The notes: a model not told the origin generated them from the sequence alone. DNA of 64,000 nt from Ruminococcus flavefaciens (GCA_023667315.1 JAMPAI010000005.1:1-64000), one strand, 5' to 3'; counted from the first letter of the stretch, positions 8,196 to 18,055 are shown. Program-made: numbers and translations.

Positions 8196-9191
8196 ATGGA
8201 TCAACAGGTTGACATCAAAGAACTCAACGACAAAATCCAGCAGGCAAGCTCTTTCGTGGACTTGCTTTCGATGGAGATGAAGAAGAACATCGTGGGGCAG
8301 AAAGACATGGTGGAAAGGCTCCTGATCGGGCTTTTGGCAAACGGCCATGTGTTGCTCGAAGGGGTGCCGGGACTGGCCAAGACCCTTGCCATCAAGACCC
8401 TCGCCACCGCCGTCGATGCCAATTTCAGCCGCATCCAGTTTACCCCCGACCTTCTGCCCGCCGACCTTATCGGCACGCAGATCTACAGTCAGAAAGACGA
8501 GAACTTCATTACCCGCAAGGGCCCCATCTTCGCCAACTTCGTATTGGCCGACGAAATAAACCGTGCCCCGGCCAAGGTGCAGAGCGCCTTGCTGGAAGCC
8601 ATGCAGGAACGCCAGGTAACCATCGGCGAGGAAACCTACAAGTTGCAGGATCCCTTCCTGGTGCTGGCCACCCAGAACCCGATCGAGCAGGAAGGCACCT
8701 ACCCCCTGCCCGAAGCCCAGGTGGACCGTTTCATGCTCAAGTTGGTGATCGGATATCCGCAGAAGGAAGAAGAAAAGCTGATTATCCGTCAGAACGTTTC
8801 CAACAAATACCCCATCGTCAACAAGGTGGTCGATACGCAGGAAATCATCAAGGCCCGTGAACTTACGCGCGAGATCTATGTAGATGAGAAGATAGAGAAC
8901 TACATCACCGACATCGTTTTCGCCACCCGCTACCCCGAACAGTACAGGCTGGAGAAATACCGCAGCATGATCTCGTTCGGTGCCTCGCCCCGTGCCAGCA
9001 TCAACCTGGCGCTGGCCTCCAAGGCCTACGCCTTCATCAAGCGCCGCGGCTACGTGATTCCCGAAGACGTGCGCGCCGTATGCTTCGACGTGATGCGCCA
9101 CCGTATCGGACTCAGCTACGAGGCCGAGGCCGAGAACGTGACCACCGAAAACATCCTCAACGAAATCCTCAACACCGTGGAAGTTCCATAG
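8196..9191 (+). CDS. MoxR family AAA+ ATPase
   Basis: A 331-residue MoxR-type AAA+ ATPase, the usual first gene of the bat operon. It is thought to act as a chaperone-like ATPase for the von Willebrand factor A proteins encoded downstream. Walker A is EGVPGLAKT (about 55-63), Walker B is VLADEINRAP (about 116-125), and FLVLATQNPIEQEGTYPLPEAQ is the sensor/arginine region typical of MoxR. The C-terminal lid domain is complete. The DUF58 gene follows after 37 bp. Confidence 0.93.
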   Translation: MDQQVDIKELNDKIQQASSFVDLLSMEMKKNIVGQKDMVERLLIGLLANGHVLLEGVPGLAKTLAIKTLATAVDANFSRIQFTPDLLPADLIGTQIYSQKDENFITRKGPIFANFVLADEINRAPAKVQSALLEAMQERQVTIGEETYKLQDPFLVLATQNPIEQEGTYPLPEAQVDRFMLKLVIGYPQKEEEKLIIRQNVSNKYPIVNKVVDTQEIIKARELTREIYVDEKIENYITDIVFATRYPEQYRLEKYRSMISFGASPRASINLALASKAYAFIKRRGYVIPEDVRAVCFDVMRHRIGLSYEAEAENVTTENILNEILNTVEVP

Positions 9192-9228
9192 AATCTGCCT
9201 CCCGAATGGATTCTTAAAACGACGAACG

Positions 9229-10089
9229 ATGGAAACTTCCGAATTATTAAAGAAGGTGCGGAAAATCGAGATAAAGACCAAGGCTTTATCCCGTCAGATA
9301 TTTTCCGGACAATACCACAGTGCTTTCAAGGGGCGCGGCATGGCGTTCAGCGAGGTGCGCGAATACCAGTACGGCGACGACATCCGCTTTATCGACTGGA
9401 AGGTGACCGCCCGCTTTCACAAACCCTACGTGAAGGTGTTCGAGGAAGAGCGCGAGCTTACCGTGATGCTGCTTATCGACGTGAGCGCGTCCGGGCTTTT
9501 CGGCAGCGTGACGCCCAAGCGCGAGACCATCAGCGAGATCGCCGCCATCCTCGCGTTCTCGGCATCGCAGAACAACGACAAGGTGGGCGCGATATTTTTC
9601 AGCTCGGAGGTCGAGAAATACATTCCCCCGCAGAAGGGCCGCACGCACCTGCTGCGCATTATCCGCGAGATGATCGATTTCGAGCCCGTGCACAAAGGCA
9701 CGGACATCAGCGCGGCGCTGCGTTTCCTGCGCAACGTGCAGAAACGCAAGAGCACGGCCTTCCTGCTTTCCGACTTTATGGACGCGCAGTACGAGGAGGC
9801 GCTCAAGATTGCCTGCAAGGCGCACGAACTGATCGCCATCCACGTGGCCGACCCCATGGAGGCCTCGCTGCCCGACTGGGGGCTGCTGCGCATCCAGGAC
9901 AACGAGAGCGGAAAGACCTTCATGATAGACAGTTCCTCGTCCCGCAACCGCAAGGCTTTCGAGGCCTACCGCCAGGAATCGGACAGAAAGCGCAACACCG
10001 TGATGGCCAAATACGGTATCTCGCATGTTTCCGTACGCACGGGCGAAGACTACGTGAAGCCCCTTATCAATCTGTTTAACAAGCTATGA
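9229..10089 (+). CDS. DUF58 domain protein of the bat operon
   Basis: A 286-residue soluble DUF58 protein, related to von Willebrand A folds. It contains the family hallmark YQYGDDIRFIDWKVTARF (about residues 46-63) and a degenerate metal-site strand LLIDVSASGLFG. It always accompanies moxR in this type of operon and is thought to link the ATPase to the membrane-anchored Bat proteins. Its stop overlaps the next start by 4 nt (ATGA), indicating translational coupling. Confidence 0.9.
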   Translation: METSELLKKVRKIEIKTKALSRQIFSGQYHSAFKGRGMAFSEVREYQYGDDIRFIDWKVTARFHKPYVKVFEEERELTVMLLIDVSASGLFGSVTPKRETISEIAAILAFSASQNNDKVGAIFFSSEVEKYIPPQKGRTHLLRIIREMIDFEPVHKGTDISAALRFLRNVQKRKSTAFLLSDFMDAQYEEALKIACKAHELIAIHVADPMEASLPDWGLLRIQDNESGKTFMIDSSSSRNRKAFEAYRQESDRKRNTVMAKYGISHVSVRTGEDYVKPLINLFNKL

Positions 10090-11096
10090 GAATAAACAAC
10101 AACCTGCGGATTTTCCTGTGCCTGCTCTGTATGGGCCTGCCCGGCCTGAGCCTGGCGCAGAAAGAGGTGCGCGTATGGGCGGAGTTCGACACCTCGGGCT
10201 GGATCGGCGACGGCCTGGAACTGCGCCTGTGCTGCCTGAGCGACGCGCCCGAGAAGGTGAACTTCCCCATCCTGCAAGACCGTATCTCAAACGACCTGCA
10301 ACTGGTTCCCGAAGACAGCCTGCGCGTGAAGACCTCCTCCGAGGCCGCCACCGGGCTTTCGCTGCGTTCGGTTTCCTACCGCTTCTCGGCCTATAAGGAA
10401 GGCGTTTACACAATGCCGGCCTTTCCGTTCGAGTTCGTGCGGAACGACAGCCTGCTGCAGTTCCGCACCGATACGGGGATCGTGCGTTTCTTCGCGCCCG
10501 TGGTCGATACGGTGCAGCCCATCAAGGACATACGCGCCACCTTCGAGGTGAGCCGCAAGGAACTGTTCGGCGAATATTTCGACCGCTACGGTTTCTGGCT
10601 GTGGATCGTGCTGGGAGTGGCCGCACTGGTTGCCGCCGGCCTCCTGCTGTGGAGACGCTTCAGGCAGGGCAAGCCACTCTTCGTGCCGCAGAAGCCGCCC
10701 GTTCCGCCTATCGACCGGGCGCTCGCAGAACTGAAAACGCTTAAGGAAAAGCAGCTCTGGCAGCAGAACCGCATTAAGGAATACTATACCGAGCTTACCG
10801 ACATCCTGCGCGTGTACCTCTCCGGGGGCATGGGCATCGCGGCCGTGGAAATGACCAACGAAGAGCTTTCCGCCGCCCTTAAGGAGAACCTCGGCGACAC
10901 GCCGGAACATCTCTCCGCCCTGCTTTCTGTCCTGGATCGTTCGGTGCTGGTGAAATTCGCCAAAGTGCTGCCGCCGCCCGACGAACACGAAGACAGTTTC
11001 AGGAAGGTTTCCGGTTTCCTGGATTACCGCAAGGCCAAGGAAGCCGAACAGACCACGGAAAACGGGGAGAGCAGTGAGGCTCCCGAAACAAAATAA
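10086..11096 (+). CDS. BatD-like/DUF4381 membrane protein
   Basis: A 336-residue protein with a signal peptide (to about residue 24, LSLAQ), a periplasmic beta-rich domain, and one transmembrane helix near residues 160-182 (FWLWIVLGVAALVAAGLLLWRRF). A cytoplasmic helical tail (IKEYYTELTDILRVYLSGG) is typical of DUF4381. It occupies the usual position between the DUF58 gene and batA. Two proline-rich turns (VPQKPPVPPI) follow the helix. It is probably a membrane partner of the VWA proteins; the biochemical role is unknown. Only 5 bp separate it from batA. Confidence 0.8.
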   Translation: MRINNNLRIFLCLLCMGLPGLSLAQKEVRVWAEFDTSGWIGDGLELRLCCLSDAPEKVNFPILQDRISNDLQLVPEDSLRVKTSSEAATGLSLRSVSYRFSAYKEGVYTMPAFPFEFVRNDSLLQFRTDTGIVRFFAPVVDTVQPIKDIRATFEVSRKELFGEYFDRYGFWLWIVLGVAALVAAGLLLWRRFRQGKPLFVPQKPPVPPIDRALAELKTLKEKQLWQQNRIKEYYTELTDILRVYLSGGMGIAAVEMTNEELSAALKENLGDTPEHLSALLSVLDRSVLVKFAKVLPPPDEHEDSFRKVSGFLDYRKAKEAEQTTENGESSEAPETK

Positions 11097-11101
11097 ACGC
11101 C

Positions 11102-12094
11102 ATGGAAAACCTCGTTTTTGCCTATCCGTCCGTGCTGTGGGGGCTGCTACTGGTGCCCGTAGCGGGCTGGTGGCTGTTCGCCCGCGACAAGAAGACGCAT
11201 CCCTACCTGCACTATTCCGACTCGGGCTTCGTTTCCGCGCTCAGGAAAAGCTGGCGGCAACGCCTCTACCCGATGCTGCATGTGCTCCGCCTGCTGGCGC
11301 TGGCCCTGCTTATCGTGGCTTTGGCGCGCCCGCAGGCCAAGAGCAAAAGCAGCAGCAAGAACATCGAGGGGGTCGATATCGTGATGGCGATGGACATATC
11401 GGGCAGCATGCTGGCCGAGGACTTCTCGCCCAACCGTCTGGAAGCCTCCAAGCAGCTGGCGCAGGATTTTATCCGCGAACGCGAGAACGACCGTATCGCC
11501 GTGGTGGCCTTCAGCGGGGAAGCCTATACGCAATGCCCCCTCACGATAGACCACGGCATTCTCGAAAACCGCATCAAGCAGCTTAAGAGCGGGCTTATTC
11601 CCGACGGAACGGCGCTCGGCGACGGCCTGGCGGTCAGCATCAACCGCGTGCGCCAGAGCAAGGCCAAGAGCAAGGTGATCATCCTGCTTACCGACGGAGT
11701 GAACAACGCCGGCTCCATCGACCCGCTCACCGCCTCCGACCTGGCCAAAACCTACGGGGTGCGCGTCTATACCATCGGCGTGGGCACCAAGGGGCTGGCC
11801 CCCTATCCGTACAAGACGCCCTTCGGCATCCAGTACCAGAACGTAAAGGTGGAGATCGACGAGAGCCTGCTCTCGCGCATCGCCCAGGAAACCGGCGGGA
11901 AATATTTCCGCGCCACTTCCAAGAGCAAGTTGCGCGAGATCTTTGAAGAAATCGACAAACTGGAAAAGACCAAGATCGAGGTACTTTCTTTCGAACACCG
12001 TTCCGAAGAATACAAGCCGTTCCTGTGGGCGGCGCTGACGCTGCTGCTCCTGGAACTGATCGGACGTCTGTTCATCTTTAAAACCATGCCGTGA
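11102..12094 (+). CDS. batA: BatA, membrane-anchored VWA protein
   Basis: A 330-residue aerotolerance protein. It has N-terminal membrane helices (about 7-25 and 57-75), then a von Willebrand A domain with an intact metal-ion-dependent adhesion site: DISGS (D98, S100, S102), with LLTDGVNN further on. A C-terminal helix (LWAALTLLLLELIGRLF) closes the protein. In Bacteroides the bat genes were linked to oxygen tolerance; the exact mechanism is unresolved. The stop overlaps the start of the next gene by 4 nt (ATGTTT within CCGTGATG). Confidence 0.92.
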   Translation: MENLVFAYPSVLWGLLLVPVAGWWLFARDKKTHPYLHYSDSGFVSALRKSWRQRLYPMLHVLRLLALALLIVALARPQAKSKSSSKNIEGVDIVMAMDISGSMLAEDFSPNRLEASKQLAQDFIRERENDRIAVVAFSGEAYTQCPLTIDHGILENRIKQLKSGLIPDGTALGDGLAVSINRVRQSKAKSKVIILLTDGVNNAGSIDPLTASDLAKTYGVRVYTIGVGTKGLAPYPYKTPFGIQYQNVKVEIDESLLSRIAQETGGKYFRATSKSKLREIFEEIDKLEKTKIEVLSFEHRSEEYKPFLWAALTLLLLELIGRLFIFKTMP

Positions 12095-13902
12095 TGTTTA
12101 TCATAGAAAATCCCCAGATACTATACCTCCTGCTGCTTATCGTTCCCTTTGCGGGCGCGTTCTACTGGAACATGCACCGCAAGCGCAAACGCATGGACGC
12201 ATCCGGACCATACCCGGACATACGCCGGCAGATGCCGCAGTATTCGGTGGGCAAGCAGCACCTTAAGTTCTACCTCTGCGTGCTGGCCTACGCCCTGATC
12301 GTTTTCTGCCTCTCCAACCCCCAGCTGGGCACTTCGGTAAAGAAGGCCGAGCGCAAGGGCGTGGACGTAATGGTGGCGCTGGACATCTCGAACAGCATGA
12401 ACAGCAACGACATCCAGCCCTCCCGCCTGATGCGTGCCAAACAGGCGGTGATCCGCATCTTAGACAAGATGGAAAGCGACCGTATCGGCCTGGTGGTCTT
12501 TGCCGGAGACGCCTACCTGCAACTGCCCCTCACCACCGACTACGGGGCGGCCAAGCTGTTTATCAGCAATATCCAGACCTCCGACCTGAGCCGTCAGGGT
12601 ACGGCCATCGGGGCGGCCATCGACCTGTGCGCGCAGAACTTCGACCCACAGCACGAGAACGTGCACAACAAGGCCATCATCGTGATCAGCGACGGCGAGA
12701 ACCACGAGGACGACGCGGTGTCGGCCGCCCAGAACGCCGCCAAACGGGGTATCGTGGTGAGCACCGTGGGCATGGGTTCGCCGCAAGGGGCGCCCATTCC
12801 CGAATACAAGAACGGACAGGTGGTGGCCTATAAGAAAGATGCCGACGGCAATGTGGTGATTACCCGCATAAACCGCGCCATGCTCGAAGAAATCGCCAAG
12901 GCGGGCAAGGGCTTCTATGTGGAGGCCAACAATATCTCCTCGGGCGTGGAAACCGTGTTCTCCAAACTCGCCGAATTAGACAAGGTATCGTTCGAAAGCC
13001 GGAACATTTCCGATTACGAGACCCGCTACACATATTTCCTCGCCATGGCCGTACTGATCCTCTTATTGGAAATCTTCCTGTTCGAAAAGAAGAACCCGCT
13101 CTTGAACCGCAAGCGTATCTTCGGCGACAAGACCGCCTCCCGCGGCACGGCCGCCCTGCCGGTATGGGGCTGCCTGCTGTTCCTCGCCTTGGGTACGGGT
13201 TCACTGAACGCACAGACCGCCATCCCCACCCATCAGGGCAACAAGTTCTATCTCGACGGCAAGCTGCACGAGGCCGAAATCGCCTACCTGAAGGCCCTGC
13301 ACAGCGACAGCACCTATTACAAGGCCAGATACAACCTGGCCAACGCCCAATACGGACAGAAGAACTACGAGCAGGCCCTGGAGAACTACCGCTCCGTGAC
13401 CGAGAACCCCGCGCTGGGCAAGGCTGAGAAAGCCTCGGCCTTCCATAACCTCGGCAATACCTTCGTGCAGCAGAAAGACTATCAGAAGGCGGTGGATTCC
13501 TATATCCAGGCGCTCAAGCAGCAGCCTGGACGCACCGACACACGCTATAACCTCGCCTACGCCCAGCGCATGCTGCTGCAACAACAGCAGCAACAGCAGA
13601 ACCAGCAGCAGAACCAACAGGACAAGCAGGACCAAAAGCAGGATCAGCAGCAACAACAGCAGCAGAACCAGCAACAGCAAGACCAGCAGAAAAAACAGGA
13701 TCAACAACAACAGCAGCAGAACCAGGCCCAGGACAAGCAAGGCCAGGAGCAACAGCAACAGATGTCGCCCCAACAGAAAGCCAGGCAACAGGAGGCCGAG
13801 CGCATGCTCCGCGCACTGGAGAACCAGGAAAAGAACACCCTGGAAAAGATAAAGAAAAGCAAAGACCAGGGCAAGGGTTCACCCGTTGAAAAAGACTGGT
13901 AA
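12091..13902 (+). CDS. batB-batC: BatB-BatC fusion: VWA domain plus TPR and Gln-rich tail
   Basis: A 603-residue protein that joins two normally separate Bat proteins. Residues 1-340 are BatB-like: two N-terminal helices, a VWA domain with DISNS (98-102), and a helix near 313-332. Residues about 351-376 (LPVWGCLLFLALGTGSLNAQ) look exactly like a BatC signal peptide kept inside the fusion. They are followed by BatC TPR repeats (about 377-490). The tail (about 492-560) is almost pure glutamine with Lys/Asp/Asn. The frame is continuous with no stop between the parts. An internal cleavage or extra membrane pass at the relic signal is possible. The neighbours are batA and batD. Confidence 0.9.
   Translation: MMFIIENPQILYLLLLIVPFAGAFYWNMHRKRKRMDASGPYPDIRRQMPQYSVGKQHLKFYLCVLAYALIVFCLSNPQLGTSVKKAERKGVDVMVALDISNSMNSNDIQPSRLMRAKQAVIRILDKMESDRIGLVVFAGDAYLQLPLTTDYGAAKLFISNIQTSDLSRQGTAIGAAIDLCAQNFDPQHENVHNKAIIVISDGENHEDDAVSAAQNAAKRGIVVSTVGMGSPQGAPIPEYKNGQVVAYKKDADGNVVITRINRAMLEEIAKAGKGFYVEANNISSGVETVFSKLAELDKVSFESRNISDYETRYTYFLAMAVLILLLEIFLFEKKNPLLNRKRIFGDKTASRGTAALPVWGCLLFLALGTGSLNAQTAIPTHQGNKFYLDGKLHEAEIAYLKALHSDSTYYKARYNLANAQYGQKNYEQALENYRSVTENPALGKAEKASAFHNLGNTFVQQKDYQKAVDSYIQALKQQPGRTDTRYNLAYAQRMLLQQQQQQQNQQQNQQDKQDQKQDQQQQQQQNQQQQDQQKKQDQQQQQQNQAQDKQGQEQQQQMSPQQKARQQEAERMLRALENQEKNTLEKIKKSKDQGKGSPVEKDW
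13570..13765 (+). repeat. CAG/CAA-rich low-complexity tract
   Basis: A run of CAA and CAG codons with interspersed AAC, GAC and AAG encodes the Gln-rich tail of the BatB-BatC fusion. Such tracts can change length by slippage. The minus-strand frame is Leu-rich, which explains the long antisense open frame here. Confidence 0.8.
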
Positions 13903-13927
13903 GTTGAATCGGAAAAGAAAACGACAC

Positions 13928-15814
13928 ATGAACATAAGCAACCATACAATACGGAAAATCCTGCACACGCTCTGCCTGCCCCTGCTCTTGTTCGGGCTTA
14001 CGGCGGCGGCATGGGCGCAGGAACCGGTGCTGAGCCTGCGGGCGCCCTCCACGGTGAGCGCGGGGCAGGCGTTCGAGATCTCGTACTCCATCAACGTGCG
14101 CGGTTCCAAGTCGTTCCGCGCGCCGGCCTTCAAGGGGCTCGACCTGCTGTTCGGCCCGGCGCAGTCGCAGTCGAGCAGTTTCCAGTTTGTAAACGGCAAG
14201 CAGTCGCAAAGCTTCACACTCTCCTATACCTACCAGTTGCGCGCCCCCCAGCCGGGCAGCTACCGTTTCGGCAAGGCCAGCATCGTGGTCGACGGCAAGA
14301 CCTACGAGTCGGATCCGTTCAACCTGGAGGTTACGCCCGCCGCACAGAACACGGCACAGCAAGGCACGCAAGGCCAGCGGCAGAACCCGAACGCCCGTTC
14401 CCAAACCCGTGAGGAAGCCGCCGTGCCTGCCGAAGTAAGCGACAAAGACCTGTTCGTTACCGCTTCGGTGAACAAACGCACTCCCTATGCCGGCGAGCAG
14501 GTGCTGCTTACCTACCGTATCTACACCGCCATTCCCGTAGAACAGTTCAGTATCTACAAGACCCCTTCCAACAAGGGCTTCTGGACCGAAGAACTGAAAC
14601 TCAACGCCGACGAACAGGAGCAGGATGTAATCGACAACAAGCTCTACGTGTATGCCGATATCCGCAAGGTGGCGATCTTCGCCCAGGAAGCGGGCGCGCA
14701 CACGCTCGAGCCCATGGAGGTGGAGGCCCTGGCGCAGGTGCAGGCTCCACGGCGGCGCTCGGGCAGCATTTTCGACATGTTCGACGATGCGTTCTTCACC
14801 CCTACCCAGACAGTAAAGAAGAACCTGCGTTCCAAAGCCCTGCGCATCAACGCCAAGCCCCTGCCCGCCGAGGGCCGCCCCGCCTCGTTCGACGGCCTGG
14901 TGGGCGACTACAGGATCGACTTCAACTACGACAAGAACCAGCAGATAAAGGCCAACGAGGCCGTTACGTTTACCTTTACCGTATCGGGCAAGGGCAATAT
15001 CGAGATGATCCACGCCCCGCAGATTCAGTTCCCGCCCGATTTCGAGGTCTATGAACCCAAGATCTCGCACAACAAGCAGGTGTCGGCCAACGGGGTGAGC
15101 GGCTCGGCCACGTTCGAATACATCGTGGTGCCGCGTAACCGGGGGGTATATAAGATCAACGCCTTCCAGTATTCGTTCTTCAATCCTCAGACCGAAAGAT
15201 ATGTGGAGAAGACCGTTCCCGAAATCGTGCTGAACGTGGAGAAAGGCAAGGACATGCCTGTGGCGGAGGCCGGTTCTAACCATGTTTCCGGTGCTTCGGG
15301 CGATATCGGCTATATCCGCACCCGGACGGGCAAATGGAACAAGGCGGGGCAGACGTTCCTGTTCTCGCTGGGCTTCTGGCTCATCCTGCTGGGCGAATGC
15401 GCGCTGTTCGCCGCCTTCCTGCTGATTTACCGCAAACGCATTGAACGGAACGCCGACATCGTGGGCACAAGGAACCGCAAGGCCGCCAAGGAAGCCAAGC
15501 GCTGCCTGCGCAAGGCGGTGTTCCTGCTGGACGAGAAGCACAAGGACGCCTTCTATATCGAGATTTCCCAGGCGCTTTGGGGCTTTCTGGCCAACAAGCT
15601 CAATATACCGCAGGCCGAACTGTCGTTGGACAACGCCCGCAGCGGGCTCAAGGCAAGGGCGGTAAGCGAGGAGCTTACCGAACAATTCATCAAGACCCTG
15701 GAGCATTGCGAATTCGAGCGTTTCTCCCCCGCCCCCACGGGTCTGGAAGGCATGAAAGCGCTCTATTCCGAGGCGGAGAACATCCTCTACCGGGTCATCG
15801 ACACCTTAACATAA
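13928..15814 (+). CDS. batD: BatD protein
   Basis: A 628-residue BatD family (oxygen tolerance) protein. It has a signal peptide (about residues 10-30, ending TAAAWAQ), then tandem beta-sandwich domains starting EPVLSLRAPSTVSAGQAFEISY. A single transmembrane helix near 476-500 (FLFSLGFWLILLGECALFAAFLL) precedes a cytoplasmic helical domain. ATG at 13928 is preferred; the frame is open to a TTG at 13886, but that would overlap the previous gene and add a Lys/Arg-rich stretch before the signal peptide. In related genomes batE follows directly; here two glycosyltransferase genes come first. Confidence 0.9.
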   Translation: MNISNHTIRKILHTLCLPLLLFGLTAAAWAQEPVLSLRAPSTVSAGQAFEISYSINVRGSKSFRAPAFKGLDLLFGPAQSQSSSFQFVNGKQSQSFTLSYTYQLRAPQPGSYRFGKASIVVDGKTYESDPFNLEVTPAAQNTAQQGTQGQRQNPNARSQTREEAAVPAEVSDKDLFVTASVNKRTPYAGEQVLLTYRIYTAIPVEQFSIYKTPSNKGFWTEELKLNADEQEQDVIDNKLYVYADIRKVAIFAQEAGAHTLEPMEVEALAQVQAPRRRSGSIFDMFDDAFFTPTQTVKKNLRSKALRINAKPLPAEGRPASFDGLVGDYRIDFNYDKNQQIKANEAVTFTFTVSGKGNIEMIHAPQIQFPPDFEVYEPKISHNKQVSANGVSGSATFEYIVVPRNRGVYKINAFQYSFFNPQTERYVEKTVPEIVLNVEKGKDMPVAEAGSNHVSGASGDIGYIRTRTGKWNKAGQTFLFSLGFWLILLGECALFAAFLLIYRKRIERNADIVGTRNRKAAKEAKRCLRKAVFLLDEKHKDAFYIEISQALWGFLANKLNIPQAELSLDNARSGLKARAVSEELTEQFIKTLEHCEFERFSPAPTGLEGMKALYSEAENILYRVIDTLT

Positions 15815-15867
15815 GGGATTACTGTTAAAAGTCTCGCATATCACTACGGCGGCTCAAAAACATTAGA

Positions 15868-16902
15868 ATGAAAAGGATTTGCATCTGCGGAGCTTTCAGG
15901 TTGGGCAAGAAACCAAAAGGCGGGCAAGAAATCAAGACCGTTATTTTGGCGGACGCATTGGAGGCCGAATTCGGCAAAATCCTCAAGATTGATACACTTG
16001 CGGCCAACAGCACGTTCAAAATACCCTTTCAGCTCCTGTGGGCAATGATTTTCTGTCCGGATATAATTATCTTACCTGCACAAAACGGCATTGTCGTATT
16101 GTCCCGTCTATTGGTTTTATTAAACAGGTTGTTTCACCGGAAACTGCATTATTCCGCCATCGGAGGCTGGCTTCAAGATTTATTGAAAAGTAAACCCACA
16201 ACCTTGGCCGCGCTAAAAAAATTCACCGGCATTTACGTGGAGACGCAAACGATGAAAACCGCCCTGTCTTCATTGGGGTTGGACAACGTGTACGTGGTAC
16301 CGAACTGCAAACCACTTTCAATTATCAGTCAAGAAAATATTTTCAAAGAATATAAAGAACCTCTTAAATTGGTTACCTTTTCCCGGGTAACCGAGAAAAA
16401 AGGTATCGGAACGGCCGTAGAAACCGTAAAGGCATTAAACGAAAAGTATGGCCGCGAAGTTTTTCAACTTGACATTTACGGCCCCATTGATCAAGAAGAT
16501 GAAAGTTGGTTTGAAAACCTTAAAAATACCTTCACTCCTTCCATTTTTTACAAGGGGAACATTCCCTTTGACCGAAGCGTTGAAACACTCAGCCCCTATT
16601 TTGCCTTGCTGTTTCCCACCCAATACTTCACGGAAGGCATACCGGGAACAATCATAGATTCCTACGCAGCCGGTGTGCCTGTTATCGCTTCCCGCTGGAA
16701 AAGCGCTTCAGACGTAGTGGAAGACGGCATCAGTGGTTTTGTCTATGAATTTGGCGACAAGCTTGCTTTGGAAGCGATTTTGGAGCGTATCGTTGCCGAT
16801 CCGGATATGATTGTACAACTTAAAGGGAATTGCCTTCGCAAAGCAGAGGATTACCTGCCTCAGAAAGCATTAAAACCAATATTCAACAACATATCCAACT
16901 AA
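15868..16902 (+). CDS. Glycosyltransferase family 4 protein
   Basis: A 344-residue GT-B fold glycosyltransferase, probably using a nucleotide sugar to build a surface polysaccharide or glycan. The C-terminal donor-binding region is recognisable: KLVTFSRVTEKKGIGTAVE, then TEGIPGTIIDSYAAGVPVIA, where the usual EX7E motif has Asp in the second position. No signal peptide is present. Base composition is clearly AT-richer than the flanking bat genes. It sits 53 bp after batD and 52 bp before a second glycosyltransferase gene. The acceptor and sugar are unknown. Confidence 0.85.
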   Translation: MKRICICGAFRLGKKPKGGQEIKTVILADALEAEFGKILKIDTLAANSTFKIPFQLLWAMIFCPDIIILPAQNGIVVLSRLLVLLNRLFHRKLHYSAIGGWLQDLLKSKPTTLAALKKFTGIYVETQTMKTALSSLGLDNVYVVPNCKPLSIISQENIFKEYKEPLKLVTFSRVTEKKGIGTAVETVKALNEKYGREVFQLDIYGPIDQEDESWFENLKNTFTPSIFYKGNIPFDRSVETLSPYFALLFPTQYFTEGIPGTIIDSYAAGVPVIASRWKSASDVVEDGISGFVYEFGDKLALEAILERIVADPDMIVQLKGNCLRKAEDYLPQKALKPIFNNISN

Positions 16903-16920
16903 AATCTTCACAACAAGCCT

Positions 16921-16928
16921 TATCTTTG
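16921..16928 (+). promoter_or_regulatory. -7 box before the second glycosyltransferase
   Basis: TATCTTTG matches the -7 consensus 26 bp before the start codon at 16955. No clear TTG -33 box is present at the right distance, so this may be a weak or regulated start. It could also supply transcription to batE downstream. Confidence 0.35.
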
Positions 16929-16954
16929 GTACGCTATTTTATATACCGGGAATT

Positions 16955-18055
16955 ATGAAAATCTGTTTTTTGGTCGCTGATATTTCTCATACGGGCGGTG
17001 TGGAGCGCGTTACATCGAATCTCGCCGGAGCCTTGAAGCAAAGCGTCAAGAATATTGACATTGAGATTGTTTCTCAATTCAAATCCGAACCGAAACTCTG
17101 GTATTCATTTGACGGATGCACCATTCATTATCTAAATGGAAAAGATTACGAAGCAAAGCCCCATTCGCTCAAACGTATGTTCAGGATATTGGGAAATGTA
17201 ATCCATGTCAGAAGATTTTTCAAATCACACCACTATGACTACATAGTCAGCCAATCGTTTCCCAATACCGCACTTTTATACCTGGCCGGCACCTGTATGA
17301 AAAACGTACTGGCGGTGGAACATGTAAAATATGACTATTACAACAATCTGCTTAAATCTTTCCGTCTGCATGTGTACAAAAAGACTGCGAAAGTAGTCGT
17401 GCTCACCAATAATGACAAAGAATGTTACGACCGTTACCTGCCCCCAACACAAACCATACAGATTCCCAATCCGGTTGTTGTTCCTGAATACCGCCAATCG
17501 CCATTAAACAAAAAACAAGCGGTTGCCATTGGGCGCCTGCAGTATCAAAAAGGGTTCGACACCTTGACCGATGTCTATGAGATTGTTCACCAGAAGCATC
17601 CTGAATGGATTGTCAATATCTATGGCAACGGAAACTATCGTAAACAAATCGAAAAGCATATAAAGGCGAAAGGATTGGAAAACGTTGTAATCCTGAAAGG
17701 TAGAACCGACAATGTACCTGCCGTCATGGAAGAATCGGCGTTCTTTATCTTATCTTCCCGGTTTGAAGGTTTTGGAATGGTGATTGCCGAAGCGATGTCT
17801 CAAGGTTTACCTGTGGTTAGTTTTAACTGCCCTACCGGGCCTGCCGATATTGTAAAGAACGATTTCAACGGGATCCTGGTCGAAAACCAGAATGTAGAAA
17901 AGATGGCAGACGCCATTTGCTATATGATTGAAAATCCGGAAGAACGAAAACGTATGGGAAAGAATGCCCTAAGCACGGCGAAATGTTTTGGAGGCGATAT
18001 TATCGCCAGCCAATGGATTCAACTTTTCGATAGTCTTCGGCACGAGTCCCGATAG
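16955..18055 (+). CDS. Glycosyltransferase family 4 protein
   Basis: A 366-residue GT4 glycosyltransferase. The N-terminus MKICFLVADISHTGGVERV has the Gly-rich acceptor-domain loop. The C-terminal donor site shows AIGRLQYQKGFDTL and EGFGMVIAEAMSQGLPVVSF with an intact EX7E motif. It is AT-rich like its upstream neighbour, and the two look like one imported pair. The batE start follows 26 bp after its stop. The product (lipopolysaccharide, capsule or protein glycan) cannot be told from sequence. Confidence 0.9.
   Translation: MKICFLVADISHTGGVERVTSNLAGALKQSVKNIDIEIVSQFKSEPKLWYSFDGCTIHYLNGKDYEAKPHSLKRMFRILGNVIHVRRFFKSHHYDYIVSQSFPNTALLYLAGTCMKNVLAVEHVKYDYYNNLLKSFRLHVYKKTAKVVVLTNNDKECYDRYLPPTQTIQIPNPVVVPEYRQSPLNKKQAVAIGRLQYQKGFDTLTDVYEIVHQKHPEWIVNIYGNGNYRKQIEKHIKAKGLENVVILKGRTDNVPAVMEESAFFILSSRFEGFGMVIAEAMSQGLPVVSFNCPTGPADIVKNDFNGILVENQNVEKMADAICYMIENPEERKRMGKNALSTAKCFGGDIIASQWIQLFDSLRHESR

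Noticed and set aside
13514-15706. Minus-strand open frame with a poly-Leu stretch opposite batC/batD
   Set aside because: The leucines are the antisense reading of CAG/CAA codons; there is no independent support.
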